Assembly (NCBI GenBank): GCA_019634245.1
Contig: JAHQVR010000229.1
Span: 1 to 14,963 of the forward strand
Origin: Gammaproteobacteria bacterium
GTDB taxonomy: Bacteria > Pseudomonadota > Gammaproteobacteria > Granulosicoccales > Granulosicoccaceae
Direction of reading: 5' to 3'
Length of the DNA: 14,963 nucleotides
The position numbers and the translations under genes were made by a program. Of the stretch, positions 1-7,708 are shown piece after piece (the first letter of the stretch is position 1; the number at the start of each line of letters is the position of its first letter). Below the pieces are notes generated by a model. That model saw nothing but the letters and a program-made list of their open reading frames with translations. It was not told the origin of the DNA and searched no databases.

Positions 1-1
1 C

Positions 2-67
2 GAAGCGGGAACCGAAGCCGAAGCGGGAACTGAAGCCGAAGCGGGAACTGAAGCCGAAGCGGGAACA
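2..67 (+). repeat. 18-bp in-frame tandem repeat (EAEAGT-coding)
   Basis: The unit GAAGCCGAAGCGGGAACT occurs three times in a row (14-31, 32-49, 50-67, the last ending in A), preceded by a 12-base partial copy at 2-13. The copies are nearly identical, so the array is recent or kept homogeneous. It encodes an acidic, Ala/Gly/Thr linker and continues upstream of the window for an unknown length. From 68 on it decays into EAEAEPEPEA. Confidence 0.9.
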
Positions 68-706
68 GAAGCAGAAGCTGAACCTGAACCTGAAGCAAAA
101 TCGGAAGTCGACCCCGAAGTACAATCCGACGCCGAACCTGCAGAAGTCACTAGCGCTGCGGAACCTGTTATCGACGTTGAATTGGTTGCCACTGAGAACA
201 TTGAGAATGACTCTGATTCCTCATCGCAGCTCAGAACTCCTGGCGATCAAGAACTGCCAATCACGTCAGTGGATTCCACCACGTCATCTCCTGATGGTGA
301 GTCGCGGGTAGCTATCGCTGACCAACAGCTGCTGAGCGAGCCGATTGAGTCTGACTATGAGCGCGAAAGGCGCTTGGCGTTGACCAATCTCTATGAATTG
401 TCTGCAGATGTACGCTTCAATCAAGGCGCGGTGATACCGACGGATCAGGCAAACAGTGCGATGAATAACATATTCGAGACCTTATTCCTGTTCTCAGAAT
501 CCGTGGTCCTGATCAATGTGTCTAGCAACGATGGCGATTCAGATACGGAGAATGAGGCTTTGAGTGCCCAGCGCATCGATTCGCTTGTTAACTATCTGTC
601 TTCGCGTGGGATCGAGCGATCTCGCATTGCTGCAGAAGCATTAGGCGCTTATGGCTTGCCGCGTGGCGCTCATCGTGTAACCATGTCTGCTACGGTGGTA
701 GAGTAA
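2..706 (+). CDS. OmpA-like C-terminal domain envelope protein, 5' end missing
   Basis: The frame is open from the first bases of the window to the TAA at 704-706, so the N-terminus lies upstream; a TTG at 182 is inside this frame and is not a credible start. The visible 234 residues begin with a tandem acidic EAGTEA repeat, continue through an acidic, Pro/Ser-rich linker, and end in an OmpA-like domain in about the last 105 residues (VRFNQGAVIP, then ENEALSAQRIDSLVNYLSSRG, matching the family's N-x-x-LS-x-x-R-x-x-x-V-x-x-YL pattern). Such domains usually bind peptidoglycan in the periplasm and tether envelope proteins to the wall. Oddly, the usual GHTD segment reads VSSN-DGDS, so the ligand-binding Asp is either Asn or shifted by one. 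The next gene overlaps by one base (TAATG), suggesting translational coupling. Domain call fairly sure; exact role unknown. Confidence 0.75.
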   Translation, partial: EAGTEAEAGTEAEAGTEAEAGTEAEAEPEPEAKSEVDPEVQSDAEPAEVTSAAEPVIDVELVATENIENDSDSSSQLRTPGDQELPITSVDSTTSSPDGESRVAIADQQLLSEPIESDYERERRLALTNLYELSADVRFNQGAVIPTDQANSAMNNIFETLFLFSESVVLINVSSNDGDSDTENEALSAQRIDSLVNYLSSRGIERSRIAAEALGAYGLPRGAHRVTMSATVVE

Positions 707-1314
707 TGTTAGAGAATCTTTCAATGCTCCTGCTGGCGTTGCTTCTGGGCTGTACGTTGGCGGGATTGATTATCGGAATCTGTATTTATCGACTGCGCGC
801 GATAGGTAAAGCCAAACGAGTTCAGCTCGACCATCGAATGCTGCTATCCTCTAAGAACGCCGATATCGAAGCCTTGGAGCAAGAGCGAGATGTGGTCTTT
901 CAGGCGCTGAAGATCCAAGAAAAAGAGGGCGTAGAATTAACATCGATGTATGAGAAAACGACAGCCCAGCATGAAGCGCTGCAAGTACATGCCCGCTTAC
1001 AAGCACAGCGCTTGCAAACTCTACAAACTGAATTGCAGTCTGCTGAGGAGAGATGTTTTACATTGCAGAGAGATTTCGACAATTATAAAATGCTCCGATC
1101 CCGCGATTTACACTCCAATGCGGGTCTGCCATTGTTGAATAAACGTGCGCATCGTTCTCGTTTGTCTGAAATAGAAAATCAGGAGAATCAGCAAATGTCT
1201 TCCCTAGCACCAGACAGAGAATTCCCATCGATATTGGAATCTGACTTGCCTGACTCGCTAGAACTGGAAGAAGTCGTGTTTGGTGATGAAGGCGATTCAA
1301 ATTCGCATGGGTAG
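706..1314 (+). CDS. Membrane-anchored coiled-coil protein, function unknown
   Basis: This 202-residue protein has one hydrophobic N-terminal segment (about residues 6-28, rich in Leu/Ile/Gly, followed by Arg/Lys) that should act as a signal anchor with the C-terminus in the cytoplasm. Residues about 45-130 are rich in Glu, Gln, Leu and Ala with heptad-like spacing, typical of a coiled coil. The tail is acidic (ESDLPDSLELEEVVFGDEGD). No catalytic motif is visible and I do not recognise the family. The ATG overlaps the stop of the OmpA-like gene by one base, so the two are probably made together and may form an envelope-spanning pair; that is inference from position. The 3' end overlaps the candidate start of the MocR gene. 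Confidence 0.7.
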   Translation: MLENLSMLLLALLLGCTLAGLIIGICIYRLRAIGKAKRVQLDHRMLLSSKNADIEALEQERDVVFQALKIQEKEGVELTSMYEKTTAQHEALQVHARLQAQRLQTLQTELQSAEERCFTLQRDFDNYKMLRSRDLHSNAGLPLLNKRAHRSRLSEIENQENQQMSSLAPDREFPSILESDLPDSLELEEVVFGDEGDSNSHG

Positions 1315-2803
1315 GGCAACTGCTCCCTCGATGTGGCACCAGTTATTTAAACTGGATCCCGACAATTCACTCAGTTTACAAACGCAATTACGCCAAGCGC
1401 TGGTAAGCGCCATTTTGGACCGTAAAATAGCGGTTGGATCACCTCTGCCGTCATCGCGTGAGTTGTCCAAGCAATTGGGTATTGCGCGCAACACGGTGGT
1501 CCTTGCCTATCAACATCTCATTGACGAAAATTATTTAATCGCTCTGGAGCGACGTGGTTACTTTGTAAACCCTGAAATTCTCTCCGGGCATGTGCAAACG
1601 GACAAACCAGCGGTAGCTCTTGATGGCGACCACGCAGTCGACAGCGCCACGGGTCCAGCTACCGTATTAAATTTGTTAGATAGGCGGAACATACAGCGAC
1701 CGAAAGACTGGCAGGATTATCCCTACCCATTTATCTACGGACAAACAGATCCTGAGCTGTTTCCTGTGAATGATTGGCGTGAGGCTTGCCGATTATCGTT
1801 GCGGGTCGGCGCTATAAATGAATGGACTCATGACAGTGTTGACCATGATGATGAATTGTTGGTGGAACAGATACATACACGGGTACTGCCCCGTCGCGGA
1901 GTTTGGGCCGACCCATCTGAGATCCTAATAACCACCGGTGCTCAAAACGCGTTGTTTCTGGTGGCGCAGTTGTTATTAAACGCTGAATCCACTGTGGGTA
2001 TGGAAGATCCTTGTTATGTGGATGCTCGAAATATGTTTCGGCTGTTCACTGATAAATGTGTCCACTTTCCTGTGGGGGGTGGTGGCATTGAAACGGATGC
2101 GAGGCTCAATGAATGCAAGCTGCTCTATGTTACGCCCAGCCATCAGTGCCCCACCACTACCACTATGCCTTTGAGTGCTAGAAAAGCCTTGTTGGACAAA
2201 GCGGAAGAACAAGATGTGTTCATCGTGGAAGACGATTATGAGAGTGAGCTCAATTTTGTAGGCGATCCCACACCTGCGTTAAAGAGTTTAGATCGCAACC
2301 ATCGTGTTTTGTATGTGGGAAGCTTGTCGAAAACACTCGCACCGGGATTGCGGGTTGGTTTCTTGGTGGGCCCCGCAGCCTTTATAAAGCAAGCCAGAGC
2401 TCTTCGGCGTTTGATGTATCGACACCCTCCAGCCAATACGCAGCGTACGGTAGGTCATTTTTTATCTTTGGGTCATCACGATTCAGCGTTGCTGAGATTG
2501 ACTCAAACGTTCCGTCGGCGGTGGGAGATTATGGACAAAGCACTGGCTGAGCACAAACCGCTATCAGCAGTGGCACCGGCATTTGGTGGTTCGTCTTTTT
2601 GGGTGGAGTTACCCACTCCGGTAAAAGCCGCCGAACTGGAGTCGTTGGCAGCCGAACAAGGCATTCTGATTAATGCTGGGGACAACTATTTTGCAGACCG
2701 GGATGGTCCAAAAAACTTTTGTCGAATGGGTTTTTCATCGATACCGGAGGACAAGATTACCGACGGTATCGCAAAATTGTCAGCGCTGATCAACTCACTC
2801 TAG
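1307..2803 (+). CDS. MocR/PdxR-family transcription regulator (GntR winged helix + aminotransferase domain), TauR-like
   Basis: The N-terminal part carries a GntR-type winged helix-turn-helix (LQTQLRQALVSAIL, then LPSSRELSKQLGIARNTVVL). The rest is a fold-type I aminotransferase domain of about 370 residues. Counting from the ATG at 1307, the PLP sites fall at Asp309 and Tyr311 (EDDYE) and Lys342 (SLSKTLAPGLRVG). The spacing matches GabR Asp279/Tyr281/Lys312, so PLP binding should be intact. Members of this family sense an amine or amino acid through PLP and control an adjacent catabolic operon; TauR does this for taurine. Its place directly before xsc supports a TauR-like role, but the effector is not proven. 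Starts at 1286 (ATG), 1307 (ATG) or 1331 (ATG, giving MWHQLFKLD) are all possible; none has a strong ribosome site. The 1307 start overlaps the upstream gene by 8 bases. Confidence 0.88.
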   Translation: MGRATAPSMWHQLFKLDPDNSLSLQTQLRQALVSAILDRKIAVGSPLPSSRELSKQLGIARNTVVLAYQHLIDENYLIALERRGYFVNPEILSGHVQTDKPAVALDGDHAVDSATGPATVLNLLDRRNIQRPKDWQDYPYPFIYGQTDPELFPVNDWREACRLSLRVGAINEWTHDSVDHDDELLVEQIHTRVLPRRGVWADPSEILITTGAQNALFLVAQLLLNAESTVGMEDPCYVDARNMFRLFTDKCVHFPVGGGGIETDARLNECKLLYVTPSHQCPTTTTMPLSARKALLDKAEEQDVFIVEDDYESELNFVGDPTPALKSLDRNHRVLYVGSLSKTLAPGLRVGFLVGPAAFIKQARALRRLMYRHPPANTQRTVGHFLSLGHHDSALLRLTQTFRRRWEIMDKALAEHKPLSAVAPAFGGSSFWVELPTPVKAAELESLAAEQGILINAGDNYFADRDGPKNFCRMGFSSIPEDKITDGIAKLSALINSL

Positions 2804-3105
2804 CGTTTCCCAGAGCGCTGGAACGACTGCGGCATCTGGCCTGGTTCTAGTCCAAAACGTGCTGCTCGGATTATCTTGTTGGTATTGCGGGAACCTTCGA
2901 CTGGCGTGTACCCCCTTGGCATTACTGGCAAGGCATTCATGATCCGCTTGAATAGTTTGCAGGTATCAATCCCACGATCGCTTGTTTGGAACCGTCTGTA
3001 GTCTCGTGCGGCAAGCTTGGTCAATCTGAGGTATTAGATCGCTACCCCGCCGACATCGCGCTGCTAAAACAGCTAGAATTTTTACCAGGATACATTAGCG
3101 TGTTG
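2804..3105. other. About 300-base stretch without a recognised gene between the regulator and xsc
   Basis: No recognisable protein is encoded here. A minus-strand frame from 3024 (TTG) to 2800 could encode about 74 basic residues (including RGYTPVEGSRNTNKII), but it has no ATG, no visible ribosome site, a stop a few codons upstream, and it overlaps the end of the regulator gene. Its composition looks protein-like enough that a decayed gene fragment is possible. No T-rich terminator hairpin was found after the regulator stop. Confidence 0.3.
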
Positions 3106-3124
3106 GGTTTCACACTTTGAAACC
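3106..3124. promoter_or_regulatory. Perfect 7-bp inverted repeat in the xsc upstream region, candidate operator
   Basis: GGTTTCA (3106-3112) and TGAAACC (3118-3124) are perfect reverse complements separated by 5 bases (CACTT). The site lies 49 bases before the xsc ATG, a good place for a regulator to act or for a 5' leader hairpin. Which protein binds it is unknown; MocR proteins often use direct repeats, so another regulator is also possible. Confidence 0.5.
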
Positions 3125-3134
3125 TGATCACACC

Positions 3135-3150
3135 GGCATGGCCGCATGCC
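3135..3150. promoter_or_regulatory. 6-bp stem, 4-base loop inverted repeat in the xsc leader
   Basis: GGCATG (3135-3140) and CATGCC (3145-3150) pair perfectly around a GCCG loop. It sits 10 bases after the previous inverted repeat and 11 bases before the ribosome site GGAGA (3162-3166). In RNA it would be a compact hairpin next to the translation start; in DNA it could be a second half of a paired operator. Confidence 0.45.
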
Positions 3151-3173
3151 TGAACACTTTTGGAGAAACAGTA

Positions 3174-4937
3174 ATGCCACGTATGACACCCAGTGAAGCA
3201 TTTGTTGAAACTTTGGTAGCCAATGGCGTTACCGATATTTTCGGCATTATGGGCTCGGCCTTCATGGATGCGATGGATATCTTCGCTCCTGCTGGTATTC
3301 GGTTGGTTCCCGTGGTGCATGAGCAAGGTGCTGCCCATATGGCCGATGGTTATTCACGAGCCAGTGGCAGACACGGAGTGGTGATTGGTCAGAATGGTCC
3401 AGGCATCAGTAATTGTGTGACTGCTGTGGCTGCCGCCTACTGGGCCCACAGCCCGGTGGTGATGATCACACCTGAGACAGGCACGATGGGAATGGGGCTG
3501 GGCGGTTTCCAGGAAGCGAATCAGTTGCCTATGTTTCAGGAATTCGTAAAGTATCAGGGCCATGTGAATAACCCCAATCGAATGGCAGAGTTCACTGCTC
3601 GTTGTTTTGATCGGGCACATTCTGAAATTGGCCCAACCCAGCTCAACATCCCGCGTGATTATTTCTACGGCGATATCGACTGCGAGATTCCCCAGCCCAT
3701 GAAGTTAGACCGTGGCCCTGGTGGTGACAATGTTCTGCAGGAAGCAGCGGAGCTGCTGGCCAAAGCAAAATTCCCGGTGATACTGTCCGGGGGTGGAGTT
3801 GTGATGGCAGATGCGGTTCAAGAATGTATTGCTCTGGCAGAGCGTTTAGGTGCCCCCGTGGTGAATAGCTACTTGCACAACGATTCGTTTCCAGCCAGCC
3901 ACCCACAGTGGTGTGGCCCGTTGGGTTACCAGGGCTCTAAAGCCGCAATGAAGCTCATTGCCAAGGCAGATGTGGTTCTAGCACTCGGATCGCGTTTGGG
4001 GCCTTTTGGCACACTGCCACAACATGGCATGGATTATTGGCCAAAGGATGCGAAGATCATTCAAGTGGATGCCGACCATAAAATGCTGGGCTTGGTTAAA
4101 CCTATTTCAGTGGGCATTTGTGGCGATGCAGGTGCAGCAGCAACGGCCTTGCTCAGCCGATTGAATTCCATGGAACTGGCTTGTGATGGCACGAAAGAGG
4201 AGCGCGCAAAAACAACCGCTGGAGAAAAGGCCGACTGGGAACAGGAATTGGACGAATGGCTCCACGAAAAAGACGATTATAGCCAGGATATGATTGCCGA
4301 AGCAGAGAAGGAGTCTGGAAGCTGGCTAGCCCCTAGGCAAGTGCTTCGAGAATTAGAAAAGGCCATGCCAGCGGACGTTATGGTCTCCACCGATATCGGC
4401 AACATCAATTCTGTGGCCAATAGTTATTTACGGTTTGAGCGTCCACGAAGCTTTTTTGCTCCCATGAGTTTTGGCAATTGTGGTTATGCGCTACCGACTA
4501 TGATTGGGGCAAAGGCTGCGGCTCCTGAGCGACCCGCCATTGCCTATGCAGGTGATGGAGCCTGGGCCATGAGTATGGTCGAAGTCATGACCGCAGTGCG
4601 GCACGATATTCCAGTTACAGCGGTCGTTTATCACAACAGACAATGGGGCGCAGAAAAGAAAAATCAGGTGGATTTCTATGGCCGGCGCTTTGTCGCAGGT
4701 GAGCTGGAAAGCGAGTCCTTTGCGGATATTGCTTGTGCAATGGGTGCTGAAGGTGTGACGGTTGATCAGTACGATGACGTTGGCGCGTCTCTGAAAAAGG
4801 CGGTGGATGCGCAAATGAATGATGGTAAGACAACGGTTATTGAAATTATGTGTAACCGTGAGCTGGGCGATCCGTTCCGGCGGGATGCCCTGTCCAAGCC
4901 TGTACGACATCTGGCAAAATACAAGGATTACGTCTAA
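3174..4937 (+). CDS. xsc: Sulfoacetaldehyde acetyltransferase (EC 2.3.3.15)
   Basis: Thiamine-diphosphate enzyme that converts sulfoacetaldehyde and phosphate to acetyl phosphate and sulfite, the carbon-sulfur cleavage step in taurine, isethionate and other C2-sulfonate degradation; cytoplasmic. The 587-residue length is normal for the family. Three domains are visible: the N-terminal Pyr domain with the cofactor-activating Glu50 in VVHEQGAAHMADGYSRA, a central domain (ILSGGGVVMADAV; LGSRLGPFGTLPQHGMDYWP), and the C-terminal PP domain with GDG at 460-462 and HNRQWGAEKK. Family-specific stretches such as QNGPGISNCVTAVAAAYWAH, GLGGFQEANQLPMFQEF and the C-terminus (ELGDPFRRDALSKPVRHL) match Xsc of Roseobacter type closely from memory. 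The ATG at 3174 follows GGAGA at 7 bases; the in-frame TTG at 3117 falls inside the inverted repeat and is unlikely. No phosphate acetyltransferase gene follows, unlike many xsc loci. Confidence 0.96.
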   Translation: MPRMTPSEAFVETLVANGVTDIFGIMGSAFMDAMDIFAPAGIRLVPVVHEQGAAHMADGYSRASGRHGVVIGQNGPGISNCVTAVAAAYWAHSPVVMITPETGTMGMGLGGFQEANQLPMFQEFVKYQGHVNNPNRMAEFTARCFDRAHSEIGPTQLNIPRDYFYGDIDCEIPQPMKLDRGPGGDNVLQEAAELLAKAKFPVILSGGGVVMADAVQECIALAERLGAPVVNSYLHNDSFPASHPQWCGPLGYQGSKAAMKLIAKADVVLALGSRLGPFGTLPQHGMDYWPKDAKIIQVDADHKMLGLVKPISVGICGDAGAAATALLSRLNSMELACDGTKEERAKTTAGEKADWEQELDEWLHEKDDYSQDMIAEAEKESGSWLAPRQVLRELEKAMPADVMVSTDIGNINSVANSYLRFERPRSFFAPMSFGNCGYALPTMIGAKAAAPERPAIAYAGDGAWAMSMVEVMTAVRHDIPVTAVVYHNRQWGAEKKNQVDFYGRRFVAGELESESFADIACAMGAEGVTVDQYDDVGASLKKAVDAQMNDGKTTVIEIMCNRELGDPFRRDALSKPVRHLAKYKDYV

Positions 4938-4962
4938 CCACTGCTTAAAGGTATCTTCCGCC

Positions 4963-5844
4963 ATGGCGAATGTTGCGTTTATTGGACTCGGTGTCATGGG
5001 TTATCCCATGGCGGGATATCTTGCTAAAAACGGACACGACGTCTGTGTTTACAACCGCACAAACGCCAAAGCTGAACGCTGGGCGAATGAATTCGGAGGC
5101 ACTGCCTGTTCGACGCCTCGTGAGGCGGCGACGGGGCGCGATTTTGTGTTTGCGTGTGTCGGCAATGACGACGACCTTCGTTCAGTGACTCTGGGCGACG
5201 ATGGTGCTTTAGCGGGTATGGTCGAAGGTTCAGTGTTCGTCGACCACACCACGGCCTCAGCCAATGTCGCCAGAGAGCTCTACGCGCTCGGTCAGTCTCG
5301 AGGTATTGCGGTGTTGGATGCTCCGGTGTCCGGTGGTCAGGCAGGCGCTGAAAATGGCGTTCTAACCATTATGGTAGGCGGAGATCAATCCGCCTTTGAT
5401 TCAGCCTCACCGATCATGGCTCACTATGGCCGCTCCGTAAAACTGCTGGGCGATAGTGGTGCCGGGCAGTTGACCAAAATGGTTAACCAAATCTGTATCG
5501 CTGGTTTGGTTCAAGGGCTGGCAGAGGGGCTGCACTTTGCCGAATGTGCAGGTCTAGATGGTAGGGCAGTTATTGATGTCATCTCCAAAGGCGCTGCACA
5601 ATCCTGGCAAATGGAAAATCGCTACGAGACCATGCTCGATAGGAAGTTTGACTACGGTTTTGCGGTCGAGTGGATGCGTAAAGATCTGGGTATCGCGTTG
5701 GATGAAGCCAAGCAGAACTCAGCCTCACTGCCGGTCACCGCTTTGGTGGACCAGTTCTATGCTGAGGTCCAATCAATGGGTGGAAAGCGTTGGGATACCA
5801 GCAGCCTTCTTGCCCGCTTGCCCGATCCCCAAAAGCCGAGCTGA
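4963..5844 (+). CDS. NAD(P)-dependent beta-hydroxyacid dehydrogenase (3-hydroxyisobutyrate dehydrogenase family)
   Basis: This 293-residue protein has the full family layout. A Rossmann domain opens with VAFIGLGVMGYPMAGYLAKN (GLGxMGxPM at 8-16), the substrate loop DAPVSGG is at 119-125, and the catalytic Lys172 and Asn175 lie in GAGQLTKMVNQI, followed by the all-helical C-terminal domain. Enzymes of this family interconvert a 3- or 4-hydroxyacid and its semialdehyde; members include tartronate-semialdehyde, succinic-semialdehyde and sulfolactaldehyde reductases. The gene starts 25 bases after xsc on the same strand, with AAAGG at 4947-4951, so co-transcription is likely. From this context a sulfoacetaldehyde or other semialdehyde reductase is a reasonable guess, but the substrate cannot be read from the sequence. 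The frame extends upstream into xsc; the ATG at 4963 is chosen because the Rossmann motif starts right after it. Confidence 0.88.
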   Translation: MANVAFIGLGVMGYPMAGYLAKNGHDVCVYNRTNAKAERWANEFGGTACSTPREAATGRDFVFACVGNDDDLRSVTLGDDGALAGMVEGSVFVDHTTASANVARELYALGQSRGIAVLDAPVSGGQAGAENGVLTIMVGGDQSAFDSASPIMAHYGRSVKLLGDSGAGQLTKMVNQICIAGLVQGLAEGLHFAECAGLDGRAVIDVISKGAAQSWQMENRYETMLDRKFDYGFAVEWMRKDLGIALDEAKQNSASLPVTALVDQFYAEVQSMGGKRWDTSSLLARLPDPQKPS

Positions 5845-5926
5845 TCCCAAACTGTAAAATCTGTCTAAATACCCCCAGTCTGTGGCGGTTTTAGGTCGTT
5901 TTGGGTCGATATTTGCAGCTTAGCTT

Positions 5927-5951
5927 TCCGTATAGTTTCTTACGGATTTTT
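5927..5951 (+). terminator. Terminator-like hairpin with T run directly before the Kelch gene
   Basis: TCCGTA (5927-5932) and TACGGA (5941-5946) form a 6-bp stem with an 8-base loop, followed at once by TTTTT (5947-5951). It has the form of a weak intrinsic terminator for the xsc unit, but it ends only 4 bases before the ATG at 5956 and covers the only ribosome-site-like bases. It could therefore instead be an attenuator or a start-blocking hairpin. Confidence 0.45.
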
Positions 5952-5955
5952 GGCA

Positions 5956-7593
5956 ATGCGCGCTCTTCTCAGCGTTTTAGCGTTTTTGGCGGCCTGCTCA
6001 GCAGCGTTGGCACTCACCAGCAGCACAGAGGAATGGGTGCTAGAAACCTCATCTGACGGTTCACAACCGATGGAGCGCCATGAATCGGGGGTTATCAATG
6101 TCGGCGGAAAGCTGTACCTAATAGGCGGCAGAGGCACTGACAAAACCGTTGATCGCTATGATCCGGTGACTAAAAGCTGGCTCACCGTCGCTGACATGCC
6201 GGTGGAATTACATCATTTCCAACCTGTGGCTGTCGGCAGCGAGATATACCTAATTGGTTCGTTCACCTGTTGTTATCCAGATGAACCCACCATAAGCAGC
6301 ATTCATGTCTTCAATACCACCACCAATACCTGGTCGCTCAAAGGCACCATGCCTAGTAACCGCTTAAGAGGCTCAGCGGGTGTTGCAAAGTACGCTGGCA
6401 AAATATACGTCGTTGGCGGAAACAATCAGGGTCACTCTGGCGGTGCTGTGAAATGGTTTGATGAATACGATCCCATCTCGGGCAATTGGACCACGTTGCC
6501 TGACGCACCGAACTCGCGGGACCATTTCTCCGCGGTGGTGGTCGGGAACAAGCTCATTGCCGCTGGAGGTCGACGATCAACTCAGCCGAACGTATTTTCT
6601 AACCCGGTGATGCCAACCGATATATATGATTTCGACACTGGGCAATGGACTAGTGGTGCCGATATTCCCACCGCCAGAGCAGGTACGGTGTCGATAGGTT
6701 TTGGACAAGAAGTCATTGTGGCCGGTGGTGAAATTAATACGTCCAACACGGCGTTATCGGTGGTCGAATCCTACGACATCAACAGTAATTCCTGGCGCAC
6801 TCTGCAGCCTCTGAACAATGGTCGACACAGTGGTGGTGGAGATGTCATCAGTAGCGAACTGCATATGGTGGCTGGGAGCTTGAATCGTGGTGGGGCTCCT
6901 GAGACGAGCTCGCATGAGACGCTGCCGTTAACCAGCGGTGACGAAGATGATCTTGATGGCGATGGCCTTGCCAATGGTGTGGAAAATGATTTAGGCACAG
7001 ATCCGTACGACAGCGACACCGACGATGACGGTTTGAGCGATCAAACGGAAGTAGAGGCTGGCACAAATCCCTTGTTGGTAGATACCGATGATGATGGATT
7101 AACTGATACAGAGGAACTAGAGCTTCACGGGACGAACGCACTGCAGCCAGACACCGACAGTGATGGTTTAAACGACATTCTGGAAATCCTTATCTACGAT
7201 AGTAATCCGTTGCTCGCGGACAGCGACGACGATGGTTTAGACGATGGCGACGAAATTCTAGCTGGAACTGTTATGACGGACAGCGATAGCGATGATGATG
7301 GTGTGACCGATGGTGCAGAGATTACAGAACATCAATCTGATCCGCTGAATGCTGATACGGACGGTGATGGATTGAGCGATGGTCAGGAGCTTGTGGCGGG
7401 TACCGATCCGAACAACTCCGACAGCGATGGCGATGGAGTGGCAGATGGTGAAGACGATACTCCGTTGATAGCGCCGATTAAAGTAGGCAATTTAAGCTGG
7501 GTCTTGATGTTGCTGCTGGTGTTGATGCTGAGCTATCGAATCAAACTGACAATACGTCAATATAATGTCTCTCACTGCAGGATTAAAAAATAA
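5956..7593 (+). CDS. Exported Kelch-repeat and thrombospondin type 3 repeat protein with C-terminal membrane anchor
   Basis: This 545-residue protein starts with a signal peptide ([19 protein letters not shown]). LAAC at 11-14 also fits a lipobox, so it could be a lipoprotein. Residues about 35-315 hold five to six Kelch repeats ([27 protein letters not shown], each followed by a YD...W pattern), which fold as a beta-propeller. Residues about 331-503 hold about eight Asp-rich type 3 repeats ([18 protein letters not shown]), which bind calcium. A hydrophobic segment at 512-526 and a basic tail end the protein, as in C-terminal surface anchors. It is probably displayed outside the inner membrane with a calcium-stiffened stalk; the ligand is unknown. 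The TTG at 5950 is an alternative start two codons earlier. Confidence 0.85.
   Translation: MRALLSVLAFLAACSAALALTSSTEEWVLETSSDGSQPMERHESGVINVGGKLYLIGGRGTDKTVDRYDPVTKSWLTVADMPVELHHFQPVAVGSEIYLIGSFTCCYPDEPTISSIHVFNTTTNTWSLKGTMPSNRLRGSAGVAKYAGKIYVVGGNNQGHSGGAVKWFDEYDPISGNWTTLPDAPNSRDHFSAVVVGNKLIAAGGRRSTQPNVFSNPVMPTDIYDFDTGQWTSGADIPTARAGTVSIGFGQEVIVAGGEINTSNTALSVVESYDINSNSWRTLQPLNNGRHSGGGDVISSELHMVAGSLNRGGAPETSSHETLPLTSGDEDDLDGDGLANGVENDLGTDPYDSDTDDDGLSDQTEVEAGTNPLLVDTDDDGLTDTEELELHGTNALQPDTDSDGLNDILEILIYDSNPLLADSDDDGLDDGDEILAGTVMTDSDSDDDGVTDGAEITEHQSDPLNADTDGDGLSDGQELVAGTDPNNSDSDGDGVADGEDDTPLIAPIKVGNLSWVLMLLLVLMLSYRIKLTIRQYNVSHCRIKK
6946..7464 (+). repeat. Thrombospondin type 3 calcium-binding repeats (coding)
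   Basis: About eight tandem copies of a roughly 63-72-base unit encode D-x-D-x-D-G-L-x-D followed by an acidic helix and GTDP/GTNP-like turns. DNA copies have diverged (GACACCGACGATGACGG, GATACCGATGATGATGG, GATACGGACGGTGATGG), so this is an old protein repeat and not a recent DNA expansion. The fifth unit has lost the usual NP turn. Confidence 0.85.
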
Positions 7594-7660
7594 TTGATTG
7601 AAATAATTTGCGCGTAGTTCCACAATCTCGAAGTTAAGTCGAAATCAAATCAGGGCATTA

Positions 7661-7687
7661 GTCGTTAATGTCTTGCTATTAACCGAC
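7661..7687 (+). promoter_or_regulatory. Imperfect inverted repeat upstream of the four-block repeat protein gene
   Basis: GTCGTTAAT (7661-7669) can pair with ATTAACCGAC (7678-7687) with one bulged C, leaving an 8-base loop. It lies 21 bases before the GTG start and could be a 5' leader hairpin or an operator. AT-rich stem, so weak. Confidence 0.3.
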
Positions 7688-7708
7688 ACAGCAACTTCGG
7701 AGTGTTCT

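Noticed and set aside
2..67. Tandem repeat as a CRISPR array
   Set aside because: The repeats are contiguous, in frame, have no spacers and encode an EAEAGT protein linker.
182..706. TTG at 182 as the start of the first gene
   Set aside because: The same frame continues upstream to the window edge without a stop and there is no ribosome site before 182.
4491..4997. Long minus-strand open frame opposite xsc (168 codons)
   Set aside because: It lies antisense to a very clear Xsc coding region, shows no recognisable domain, and is Cys/His-rich as shadow frames often are.
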